Below, in pieces: positions 1 through 7,239 of a stretch of DNA of 64,000 nucleotides. Made by a program: the position numbers and the translations under genes. Position 1 is the stretch's first letter, and each line of letters starts with the position of its first letter. Source of the DNA: Candidatus Microthrix parvicella Bio17-1 (GTDB lineage: Bacteria; Actinomycetota; Acidimicrobiia; Acidimicrobiales; Microtrichaceae). The stretch is from positions 1,426,001-1,490,000 of the forward strand of contig NZ_AMPG01000001.1 in NCBI RefSeq assembly GCF_000299415.1, read 5' to 3'. The notes under the pieces were generated by a model. The model was not told the origin of the DNA. It was given only the letters and a program-made list of their open reading frames with translations, and did no database searches.

Positions 1-246
1 ATTGCGCCCGTGGCCAAGGCCGGCCCGGAGTGCGTTCCTGCCGGAGACCTCCTGAAGGATGAGCTGACCGCGTCGGGCATCACCCCGGAGCAGGCCGACT
101 GCATCGCTTCTGGAATCAACGACGACAAAGCCTTGAACCAGCAGGTGTGGGACGCCATCGCCGCCTCAGCCGCGGGCGATCAGTCGAAAGCAGACGATTT
201 GCAAGGTGCCATTACGGACATGGCCACCAAATGCGTCGGCGGTTAA
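1..246 (+). CDS. 3' end of small Cys-containing hypothetical protein
   Basis: The reading frame is open from the first base and stops with TAA at 244-246, so the start lies before the window. The visible 81 residues are acidic and helical and contain two cysteines in the segments EQADCIAS and ATKCVGG. That spacing resembles the small secreted or lipoprotein domains common in high-GC actinobacteria, and the decayed lipoprotein just downstream has a similar EEQASC segment. The N-terminus, which would show a lipobox, is missing. I do not recognise a function. Confidence 0.6.
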   Translation: MAPVAKAGPECVPAGDLLKDELTASGITPEQADCIASGINDDKALNQQVWDAIAASAAGDQSKADDLQGAITDMATKCVGG

Positions 247-299
247 ATGGGCTTGATTCGTCCTCACATCAGGTTTGAGGGCGAATCACCTCAGGCTTT

Positions 300-347
300 G
301 TGAGCCCCGCTGTGGCCATGTAGTCCTGGCCACAGCGGGCGGCTCAC
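300..347 (+). terminator. Long hairpin, probable U-less terminator
   Basis: A 13-bp perfect stem (306-318 with 327-339, arms starting CCCGCTGTGG) surrounds an 8-nt loop. It extends through a 2-nt bulge by six more pairs (300-305 with 342-347). No T-run follows. It lies 54 nt after the preceding stop codon, so it probably ends that transcript. U-less hairpins are often considered terminators in high-GC actinobacteria. Confidence 0.55.
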
Positions 348-440
348 ACTGCTCGTGAAAGAACGAGCGCGTTCCACAAGATCCAGCGAGTAGGCCATGA
401 TCGGTCGGCGGCCGACTCCAGTTCAGCCATCCTCAGGTAA

Positions 441-905
441 AATTGGCGGCTGACCAGGTCATCACTACTCCTTCGGTCCGCCGCCGCCGCCATCGCGGTT
501 GTCACCGCCACGGCACTTCTTGTTGGGTGCGGCGACGATCTCAGCGGAGCAGAGGCAACAGGGGGTTTGACGACCACCGGCAACTCAACCACCTCAACAG
601 CGTCGCCGCAGGAGCAATCGGTCTCGCGAAGTAAATTCAAAGAAGAGTTCGCTGCTGCCGCCACCGGCGAAGGGTCGCCGTTCACAGAGGAGCAGGCGTC
701 GTGCAGGGGCGACAAGATCTATGACGAGGTCGGCGCCGACAGGATTACCGAGCTCCACGACAAGCTCGTGGATAGTGGCAACATCCCCAGCCGACGTTGG
801 CTTCGTGTGCGTCAAAGGCCGAACAGCGGGCGCTTCTTTTGCGCCGCCCAAGTGCGTGGGAACCGGGATTCCAGCGGCTCGTCCCGTGCGATCAGCACGG
901 CATAG
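441..905 (+). pseudogene. Decayed small lipoprotein gene
   Basis: In the frame of the stop at 903-905 the segment from about 441 encodes a convincing lipoprotein signal: a hydrophobic stretch ending in the lipobox LLVGC, then a Ser/Thr-rich linker and an EEQASC segment like that of the upstream partial gene. No ATG, GTG or TTG start lies before the signal peptide in this frame (only CTG at 450), and the upstream stop is at 438-440. After about 790 the frame loses lipoprotein character and runs antisense into rsmG, while the +1 frame reads ADVGFVCVKG. A lost start plus a late frameshift is the simplest reading. A short gene with a CTG start remains possible. Confidence 0.45.
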
Positions 906-1471
906 TGGCCTCCCGGCAGATCGACCAGAAGAGCCGGACCAAAGCCAAGTGGCGCCGCTGCCAGCGCATTCCACCTGTCCGTGACCTCGGGCGGCTCCGA
1001 AACCACCACCACACCCCCGCGTTGTACCAGACCAGCCGCACACTCAGCGGTTGGGGCGGGCCCAGCGAAGCTGCGTGCCACCACCACGTCGCAGGTGCCC
1101 CGCCACTCCGGATCCTGGCCTACCTCCTCGGCCGGACGATTCAGCACGGTCACCCGAGACTGAACCCCGAGTCGCCAGGCGGCCTCCGCCAGCCAGTCGG
1201 TGCGTTTGGATTTGCCGTCGATCAGCAGCAGATGAGCCTCGGTGACAACCGCCAACACCAACCCTGGAACTCCGCCCCCCGAACCCAGGTCGGCGATACG
1301 GGCGGGTGCCAACACCGGCCGGGCGTCACTCCACGCCTCCGCAAAACCCAGCGCATGATCGATGTGTCGCTCCACCGGCCCCTGACCCAGAAATCCGAGG
1401 CTTTGCGCGTCGCCGAGAACCTCGAGCATCGATTGGATCTGGTCGCCGTCCAACTCGAATCGATCGGTCAT
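812..1471 (-). CDS. rsmG: 16S rRNA (guanine527-N7)-methyltransferase RsmG
   Basis: A 219-residue protein with the RsmG (GidB) pattern: an N-terminal helical part with RHIDHALGF, the SAM-binding motif ADLGSGGGVPGLVLA, and a C-terminus ending near KKRPLFGL as is usual in the family. RsmG methylates G527 of 16S rRNA; in other bacteria its loss gives low-level streptomycin resistance. The ATG at 1471 overlaps the stop of the upstream gene (ATGA), so the two are translationally coupled. The usual neighbours near oriC (parA/parB, yidC, jag) are absent, so this copy has moved away from the classic locus. Confidence 0.93.
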   Translation of the reverse strand: MTDRFELDGDQIQSMLEVLGDAQSLGFLGQGPVERHIDHALGFAEAWSDARPVLAPARIADLGSGGGVPGLVLAVVTEAHLLLIDGKSKRTDWLAEAAWRLGVQSRVTVLNRPAEEVGQDPEWRGTCDVVVARSFAGPAPTAECAAGLVQRGGVVVVSEPPEVTDRWNALAAAPLGFGPALLVDLPGGHYAVLIARDEPLESRFPRTWAAQKKRPLFGL

Positions 1472-2211
1472 GTTGCCTCAACGCCATCGTTCAGCATCCG
1501 TCGATCCTCGACTTGGGGTTGACGCCCGGTACGAAGTGGCGACAATTCGGCATCGACCAGCAACGAACTGCGGCGCCCGCTGATCAGGCGCTCATGACGA
1601 CCCCCCCAGCCTCGCAGCTCAGCATCTCCGGCCCGAGAGGATTCGAAATCGGCCCAAGTCTCCCAGGTGTCGAATCCCCAGAGCATCAGACACTCGCTGT
1701 CGTCGCCCATCGCTGTCGAGAGGGCAAGCGCCAACGAGAGCCCCTGGCGCCCGTAGTGCTCCACCAACTCGCGGAGCGCCTCGATCATTTCTGCGCTACG
1801 ACCAACCGGACATCGCCACCACTCGTGAAGGTACCCGCCGGCCGACCACCCGTTCCGCAAATGGGCCTCAATCCCGGGCGACCATTCGGGTGCGACGGCG
1901 ATGCGGTCGAATCCCCCGTGGCGAAACTTGGCAGCAGCCTCCCACCACCGGACCAGATTTGGGTCCTGATGACTCGGCCCCACCAGTTCGTGGCCGAAGT
2001 TGTGGGCCAGGTCGTCCCACCCCGCGTATTCCCACAGGTTCACCACGCTTGGCCACGTCCCGGTGGAGCCCACCACCGAGAAGACCCCGAAGCACAGCTG
2101 CCGCCGTGCCGGGCCGTTGTCGGGCCACCAGTTGGCGGTCATGTGATGTTGGTAGCGGGAGCGGTTGGCCCCGGAGATGGCCACCTCTTCGTGGATGTAG
2201 ACGCGGCTCAT
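1468..2211 (-). CDS. Conserved hypothetical, NIPSNAP/dimeric barrel-like
   Basis: A 247-residue cytoplasmic protein beginning MSRVYIHEE at the ATG at 2211. The ORF stays open further upstream, but that part is antisense to the crotonase gene and looks non-coding. It is rich in Trp and has two similar halves (VVNLWEYAGWDDLAHNF and LMLWGFDTWETWADFE) followed by Glu/Asp residues. This recalls the two-repeat ferredoxin-like folds of NIPSNAP or stress-responsive barrel proteins. No catalytic motif is evident. Its stop overlaps the rsmG start, so it is the first gene of a two-gene operon. Confidence 0.65.
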   Translation of the reverse strand: MSRVYIHEEVAISGANRSRYQHHMTANWWPDNGPARRQLCFGVFSVVGSTGTWPSVVNLWEYAGWDDLAHNFGHELVGPSHQDPNLVRWWEAAAKFRHGGFDRIAVAPEWSPGIEAHLRNGWSAGGYLHEWWRCPVGRSAEMIEALRELVEHYGRQGLSLALALSTAMGDDSECLMLWGFDTWETWADFESSRAGDAELRGWGGRHERLISGRRSSLLVDAELSPLRTGRQPQVEDRRMLNDGVEAT

Positions 2212-2268
2212 GGGATGCAGTCTGGTCTCCGATAACGTGCCGCGCTGACTTTGAGAAGGGGAAACACC

Positions 2269-3087
2269 ATGGCCGACGATCACGAACCGGCGGTGCTGAC
2301 CGAACGGGTGGGCCACGTGCTGGTGGTCACCCTCAACCGTCCGGACCGCATGAACACCATTAATGGCGAGGTGCTGGTGCGCTTCTACGACGCCATGTTG
2401 GAGGCGGACAGCAACCCGGACATTCGGGTGGCGATCATCACCGGCGCAGGCAAGAACTTCTGCGCCGGTGCCGACCTGAAAGAAATGGCCGGTGGCCATC
2501 AGGGCGAGGACACCAGCGGTGTCGACGTGCAGGGCCGTCTGGCCGCCGACCCCGATTTACCGTGGAAGGCGCTCCTGCGCACCTGGCGGCCCAACGTTCC
2601 GCTGATCACCGCAGCCGAGGGGCAGGCGATCGCCGGCGGCACCGAACTGACCGGCGCCACCGAGATTCGCGTGGCGGGGGAGTCCGCAAAGTTCGGCATC
2701 TCCGAAGTGCGCTGGTCGCTCTATGCGATGGGCGGGTCGGTGGTGCGCATCCCACGCCAGATCCCGTACACCGTGGCCGCTGAATTGTTGCTGACCGGCG
2801 ACCACATCGACGCTCAGCGAGCGCTGCAGTTGGGCCTTGTCGGTCACGTGGTGCCCGACGGCGAAGCACTGACCAAGGCGTTGGAGATCGCTGAGCGCAT
2901 CGCCGCCAATGGTCCCCTTGCCGTGAAGGCGATCCTGCGCACCCTGCGGGAGACCAACGGTATGCAGGAGACCGAGGCACTCGACCACGAGTTCACCTAC
3001 GGGTGGGATGTGTTCGCCTCTGAGGACGCACGGGAGGGTCCACGGGCCTTCAAGGAAAAACGCACCCCCAACTTCAAGGGGAAGTAG
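2269..3087 (+). CDS. Enoyl-CoA hydratase/isomerase (crotonase) family
   Basis: A 272-residue crotonase-fold enzyme that should hydrate or isomerise enoyl-CoA thioesters. The oxyanion-hole segment is NFCAGADLKEM (residues 63-73), with a second glycine pair at IAGG (121-124). Both glutamates used by classical hydratases appear to be present: E146 in ISEVRW and E172 in AAELLLTGD. A good ribosome site (GAAGGGG) precedes the ATG at 2269. It is divergent from the rsmG operon. The nearby CoA-transferase and LLM oxidoreductase suggest an acyl-CoA catabolic neighbourhood, but the substrate cannot be read from the sequence. Confidence 0.88.
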   Translation: MADDHEPAVLTERVGHVLVVTLNRPDRMNTINGEVLVRFYDAMLEADSNPDIRVAIITGAGKNFCAGADLKEMAGGHQGEDTSGVDVQGRLAADPDLPWKALLRTWRPNVPLITAAEGQAIAGGTELTGATEIRVAGESAKFGISEVRWSLYAMGGSVVRIPRQIPYTVAAELLLTGDHIDAQRALQLGLVGHVVPDGEALTKALEIAERIAANGPLAVKAILRTLRETNGMQETEALDHEFTYGWDVFASEDAREGPRAFKEKRTPNFKGK

Positions 3088-3101
3088 CCCCACCCGATCC
3101 G

Positions 3102-3407
3102 AATGGCTCAAGCCAAGTGAGCCACGCTCACCAGTGCGGGCATGAGAGCCGCAAGGCGCCCCAATCGGCCTCGCCCACCATGACTGGACCGTCCAGAGTC
3201 TTGACGTAGGCGGACCAAATCCGTGCGAAGCGTTTCGAAGGTGCGGTCTGGGTCGAGCCGCGCGGCGCGTCCGTGCTCCGTCACCCAAAGACCAGGACGT
3301 CAACACATCGAGCGCAGACAGTTCCACCTCGGTCTGCCGAAAAGACGTGAACCGCTCGAGGCAGACCTTCGCCCGCTCGGCTGCGATCAAAATGACCAGT
3401 AGCTCAG
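3102..3407 (-). other. Gene-free stretch with possible decayed ORF
   Basis: No intact gene is supported here. On the minus strand, one frame from about 3400 reads like protein (LTELLVILIAAERAKV, then RQTEVELSALDVL). After about 3285 the coding-like signal moves to another frame (RAARLDPDRTFETLRTDL). That pattern suggests an old gene broken by a frameshift. No family was recognised, and no strong hairpin or promoter was seen. Confidence 0.25.
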
Positions 3408-4715
3408 TTAGCGGCCTCGACCCATCCCCGCAGCCGCCTCGAACAGTTCATCGCGGAAATCAGGGTGGGCGATCTCAGCCAGCGCCGCCGCACGCTCGCG
3501 CACGGTCCGCCCTTGCATCTCGGCCGCTCCGTATTCCGTGCACACCACGTCCAGGTGATGCCGGGGCGTGGTGACCACCGAGCCGGCCATCAGCGTCGCC
3601 GTGATTCGACTCCGCAACTGACCGTCGATCGTGGCCGTCGACGGGAGACAGATCAGCGATCGGTCGGACAACTCAAGGCCCGACCCGGAGACGAACTCCT
3701 CGTGGCCTCCGATGCCGGAAAACTGTTTGCCGTCAATGGTGTCGGCCACCACCTGACCAAAGAGGTCAATCGACATCGCGCCGTTGATCGACACCATGTT
3801 GGCGTTGTTGGCGATCACCTCGGCCGAGTTCACCACGTGCACCGGCAGGAACCGCACATCATCACGGTCGTTCAGCCAGTCGTACAGGCCCTGGTTTCCG
3901 GCGGCGAAGGTGGTGATCGAGTAGCCCTGGAAAATGCCTTTGGCATTGTTGGTCACCTTGCCGGAATCGTGCAGCAGCTTGAGTCCGCTCGTGAACATCT
4001 CCGAGTGGATGCCATAGTCGCCACCGTCGCCCTCGACCAACAGCTTGGCAATGGTGGACGGAATCGACCCGATGCCCGTCTGAATCGTTGACCCATCAGA
4101 GATGTAGCCAGTGGCGAACCCGGCGATCGCCCGGTCGATCTCGGAGGGTTCAGGATCGGGCAGTGCTATCGGAGACCGGTCGGTCTCGACCACGAAGTCG
4201 CACTCGTCGACGTGCATGCGGTGCGAATAAGGGCCCAGGCCCAAGGTGCGGGGGAAGTGGGGGCTCACCTCGACGATCAATACCCGATCGGGATCGGCAC
4301 CTGCCCGATGAAGTTCGTCGACGGTGGCGCCGGCATGAAGCGACAGGCTCATCCAACCGGCGGCGTCGGGAAGCGCAGCGGCCGTGGCCATCACCCGAGG
4401 CGCCTGTGCCTCGAGCACCGGAGCAAACCGACGAAAATCGGCCGGGACGAACTCGATATTGAAACCGGCATCCCGGTAGCCCCGTTCGATCGGCCCAAAA
4501 AAGCCGGACAAAAACCGCACGGTCGGTTTGGTGAACAGGTCGTACAGATCGGTGAGGAGCGCCCCCGCCACCGTGAGATCCTCCCAGTCGTCGCGTGCAC
4601 CAAGCGCGTGGAGGAGGCCGATCGGGTGACCAGGCCCCAACGGCACGCCCAACTCGTCGACAGGGCGGATCGAGGCCACGGCCTCGTCCATTGAATCGGG
4701 TTGGAACGTGCTCAC
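3408..4715 (-). CDS. Acetyl-CoA hydrolase / CoA-transferase family
   Basis: A 435-residue protein of the acetyl-CoA hydrolase/transferase family, which includes 4-hydroxybutyrate CoA-transferase. These enzymes move CoA between acyl groups through a glutamyl-CoA thioester. The predicted catalytic glutamate is in GIHSEMFTSGL. Other family features are the glycine-rich IQTGIGSIPSTIAKLL and IGGHEEFVSG near the C-terminus. The GTG start at 4715 was chosen because GGAGGC sits just upstream; a longer ORF would run antisense into the next gene. The start lies 106 bp from the divergent oxidoreductase. Hydrolase versus transferase activity cannot be told apart. Confidence 0.85.
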   Translation of the reverse strand: MSTFQPDSMDEAVASIRPVDELGVPLGPGHPIGLLHALGARDDWEDLTVAGALLTDLYDLFTKPTVRFLSGFFGPIERGYRDAGFNIEFVPADFRRFAPVLEAQAPRVMATAAALPDAAGWMSLSLHAGATVDELHRAGADPDRVLIVEVSPHFPRTLGLGPYSHRMHVDECDFVVETDRSPIALPDPEPSEIDRAIAGFATGYISDGSTIQTGIGSIPSTIAKLLVEGDGGDYGIHSEMFTSGLKLLHDSGKVTNNAKGIFQGYSITTFAAGNQGLYDWLNDRDDVRFLPVHVVNSAEVIANNANMVSINGAMSIDLFGQVVADTIDGKQFSGIGGHEEFVSGSGLELSDRSLICLPSTATIDGQLRSRITATLMAGSVVTTPRHHLDVVCTEYGAAEMQGRTVRERAAALAEIAHPDFRDELFEAAAGMGRGR

Positions 4716-4820
4716 GATGCCTCCGGCGTCAGTTGTTGCTGTGACCCTAGCGACCTCCCTCAAGTGAGAGACTGCCATCCGGAGACCCACCAAGAGGTGG
4801 GCCATCACGAGGAGGCCGAC

Positions 4821-5855
4821 GTGGGCGATCTGGATCTGGGGATGATGTGGGGTTACTGGGGCCAACTGCCGCCCCCCAACCTGGTGGAGCTCACCCAGGA
4901 GGCGGAGCGGCTTGGCTTCACTTCGGTGTGGACCGCCGAGTCGTGGGGTTCAGACGCGTTCAGCCCGCTGGCCTACCTGGCGGCGGTCACCGAGAAGATC
5001 CAGCTGGGTACCGCTGTGGCGCAACTGGCGGCCCGCACCCCGACCGCCACCGCCATGCATGCGCTCACCATCGACCATCTGTCGGGTGGACGGTTCAACC
5101 TCGGTCTCGGAGTTTCGGGTCCGCAGGTGGTGGAGGGCTGGTACGGCCAGCCATCCAACCGACCATTGGCCAGGACCCGTGAATACGTCGAGATCATTCG
5201 TCGCGTGATCGCCCGGGAGGAGAAGGTCGACTTCCAGGGTGAGCATTACCAGCATCCCTACACCGGGCCCGGCTCGGTCGGGCTGGGCAAAGCCCTTAAA
5301 CCGATTACCCACCCGCTACGTCGCAAGATCCCGATCTTCATTGGCGCCGAGGGCCCCAAGAACGTCACCCAGACCGCCGAGATCGCCGATGGCTGGTTTC
5401 CCCTCTACTACTCCCCTTGGCGTCAGGACGTCTACGCCGATCAGCTCACCGGCGCATCGGACGATTTCCAGATCGCCGTGATCTGCCCGTTCGTCGTAAC
5501 CGGCCCGACCGAGGCCGAGATTGCCGAGGGGCTCGCCGGTATCCGGATGATGTTGGCGTTCTACATCGGGGGCATGGGCGCCGAAGGTCAGAATTACCAC
5601 ACCAAACTGGCCTCACGCATGGGCCTGGGTGACGCCGCGCTGGAGATCCAACGGAAATTTCTCGCCGGTGACCAGGCGGGAGCGATCGACGCCGTGCCGG
5701 CGTCCTTTGCCGACGAGATCGCACTGGTCGGGCCACCCGAACGCATCAAAGAACGGCTCAGCGTCTGGAGGGACTCGCCCGTGACCACGCTGTTGATTCA
5801 CGCCTCGGACAGCCACGGCCTCCGGACGGCCGCAGAGTTGGTCCTCGAAGGGTAG
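4821..5855 (+). CDS. LLM-class F420-dependent oxidoreductase
   Basis: A 344-residue luciferase-like TIM barrel beginning MGDLDLGMMW at a GTG preceded by AGGAGG. Typical family segments are EAERLGFTSVWTAESWG near the N-terminus, LGTAVAQLAARTP, and GRFNLGLGVSGPQVVEGWYG with the flexible loop that binds the deazaflavin. Actinobacterial members usually use F420H2 to reduce or oxidise diverse substrates. It is divergent from the CoA-transferase gene, so the two may share an upstream region. The substrate is unknown. Confidence 0.85.
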   Translation: MGDLDLGMMWGYWGQLPPPNLVELTQEAERLGFTSVWTAESWGSDAFSPLAYLAAVTEKIQLGTAVAQLAARTPTATAMHALTIDHLSGGRFNLGLGVSGPQVVEGWYGQPSNRPLARTREYVEIIRRVIAREEKVDFQGEHYQHPYTGPGSVGLGKALKPITHPLRRKIPIFIGAEGPKNVTQTAEIADGWFPLYYSPWRQDVYADQLTGASDDFQIAVICPFVVTGPTEAEIAEGLAGIRMMLAFYIGGMGAEGQNYHTKLASRMGLGDAALEIQRKFLAGDQAGAIDAVPASFADEIALVGPPERIKERLSVWRDSPVTTLLIHASDSHGLRTAAELVLEG

Positions 5856-5945
5856 CTTTTCGAGTTATCAAGTTCATTTTTTTGTCGGGTCTGATAGGTT
5901 GGTTGTTGGGGAGGCAGATGTGGCCTCCATAACGGAAGGATCACT

Positions 5946-6518
5946 ATGAACCTCAAACGCGTGGCTCTGCTCGTAGCGGCGCTGGCGACCATACCCGCCG
6001 CAGGCTGCGGCAAGCTGGCCGAGAAGGCCACCGAAAAGGCCACTGAAAAGGCCACTGAAAAGGTGATCGAACAGGCCTGCGAGGACGGCGGCGACTGCGA
6101 GGTCGACCTCTCCAAGGACGGCGCCACGGTGAAACGTGGCGATACCGAGATGTCGTTCGGAGAGAACGCCGACTACCCCGATGGTTACCCCGACTACCTC
6201 AAGTTGGACGGCTTCACCCCGACGCAGACCATACGGAGCGACGACGGGTCCGGGAGCGACGGTGCGGGCGGGTTTGTTGTCACGACGATGGTCAATCCGG
6301 ACGCCGGAGACGCAGATTCGCTCGCTGCACTCAGCGGCCAGGCCGAGGAAGCCGGCTGCACCCCGGACGGGGATACGGATTCGTTGAACGCCAAACTCTC
6401 CGACATGGGTATGAGCACGGCGCGACTGACGTGCCCGGTAGGGCCGGTGGGGATCAGCTTGCGCGATCGCCAAGGGTCCGAGCAGCTACTCCTAGTCTCG
6501 ATCCACGACAAGGAGTAG
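5946..6518 (+). CDS. Lipoprotein with EKAT repeat stalk (paralogue A)
   Basis: A 190-residue predicted lipoprotein. The signal sequence ends in the lipobox PAAGC (Cys21). It is followed at once by a helical stalk of EKAT tetrads (residues 26-40) and then CEDGGDCEVDLSKDG. The remaining domain contains DYPDGYPDYLKLDGF and a C-terminal cysteine pair. The second lipoprotein downstream shares the same architecture, so the two arose by tandem duplication. The start ATG is preceded by GGAAGGA. Function is unknown; acylation should anchor it to the outer face of the membrane. Confidence 0.82.
   Translation: MNLKRVALLVAALATIPAAGCGKLAEKATEKATEKATEKVIEQACEDGGDCEVDLSKDGATVKRGDTEMSFGENADYPDGYPDYLKLDGFTPTQTIRSDDGSGSDGAGGFVVTTMVNPDAGDADSLAALSGQAEEAGCTPDGDTDSLNAKLSDMGMSTARLTCPVGPVGISLRDRQGSEQLLLVSIHDKE
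6021..6065 (+). repeat. 12-bp in-frame tandem repeat (EKAT codons)
   Basis: Three near-identical 12-bp units (GAAAAGGCCACT type, the first copy GAGAAGGCCACC) plus a partial fourth unit encode the EKAT tetrads of the lipoprotein stalk. Because the unit is a multiple of three, slippage would lengthen or shorten the stalk without breaking the frame. The paralogue downstream has a diverged version (EKASETATEK). Confidence 0.75.
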
Positions 6519-6530
6519 CCAACCGATGAC

Positions 6531-6570
6531 CCGGCGCTCGCCGCTGCAAAGTCCCAGCGGCGAGCGCCGG
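6531..6570 (+). terminator. 16-bp perfect stem terminator
   Basis: Arms 6531-6546 and 6555-6570 are perfectly complementary (left arm starts CCGGCGCTCGCC), with an 8-nt loop. The hairpin lies 12 nt after the stop of the first lipoprotein and before the ribosome site of the second. No T-run follows. It should uncouple the two paralogues transcriptionally. Confidence 0.75.
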
Positions 6571-6629
6571 CGGCGGGTATCGTCCCATTCAGCCGCAGTC
6601 GGTGTGGCGTACCAAAGGAGGTTCCCACC

Positions 6630-7151
6630 ATGGGCATCAGAGGGCTAACGGTCGCGGTCGCAGCGATCACCATGATCACGCTGAGCGGCTGCGGAAAGAT
6701 TGCCGAGAAGGCCAGCGAAACGGCCACCGAGAAGCTGAGCGAGCAGGCCTGCAAGGACAATAAGCCCGGGGAAGAGTGCGACGTCGACATCTCCAAGGAC
6801 GGAGTCAAGGTCAAGACCGGCGACGGATCGTTCTCCGCCGGTGGTGACACCGATTATCCCGATGGGTACCCGGACTATCTGAAGGCCGATGGGTTCAAGC
6901 CCATCTCGGCCGTCAGCTCCGGTGACGGATCGGTCAACGTCACGCTCACCGGCAAGACCCCCGGGTCGGCATTGGTCAAGACACTCCAAGGACAGGCCGA
7001 GGCCGCCGGCTGCACCACCGACGACGCAACCGCCGCCACGGGCGGAGCCATCGTCACCCTCAACTGCAGCGAAGGCACCGTCACGTTGATGGGCATCGGT
7101 GACACCGGAGCCCAGCAGGGCGCCAACGTCACCATCACCCCCGCCTCCTAA
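6630..7151 (+). CDS. Lipoprotein, paralogue B of upstream gene
   Basis: A 173-residue lipoprotein with lipobox LSGC (Cys21) and the same layout as its neighbour: KIAEKASETATEKLSEQAC stalk, a DVDISKDGVKV segment, the signature DYPDGYPDYLKADGF, and a C-terminal part with two cysteines (GCTT and LNCSEGT) that could form a disulfide. A very strong ribosome site (AAAGGAGG) precedes the ATG. The C-terminal half differs strongly from paralogue A, so the pair may have split roles. Function is unknown. Confidence 0.82.
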   Translation: MGIRGLTVAVAAITMITLSGCGKIAEKASETATEKLSEQACKDNKPGEECDVDISKDGVKVKTGDGSFSAGGDTDYPDGYPDYLKADGFKPISAVSSGDGSVNVTLTGKTPGSALVKTLQGQAEAAGCTTDDATAATGGAIVTLNCSEGTVTLMGIGDTGAQQGANVTITPAS

Positions 7152-7239
7152 CCCGCCGGCATCGCCTCATGGTGATTGGGCGCGCGGCCGGTAGGGTGAC
7201 GAACACCCGTTCTGCCTGCCACCCCCGGAGGTCATCCCC

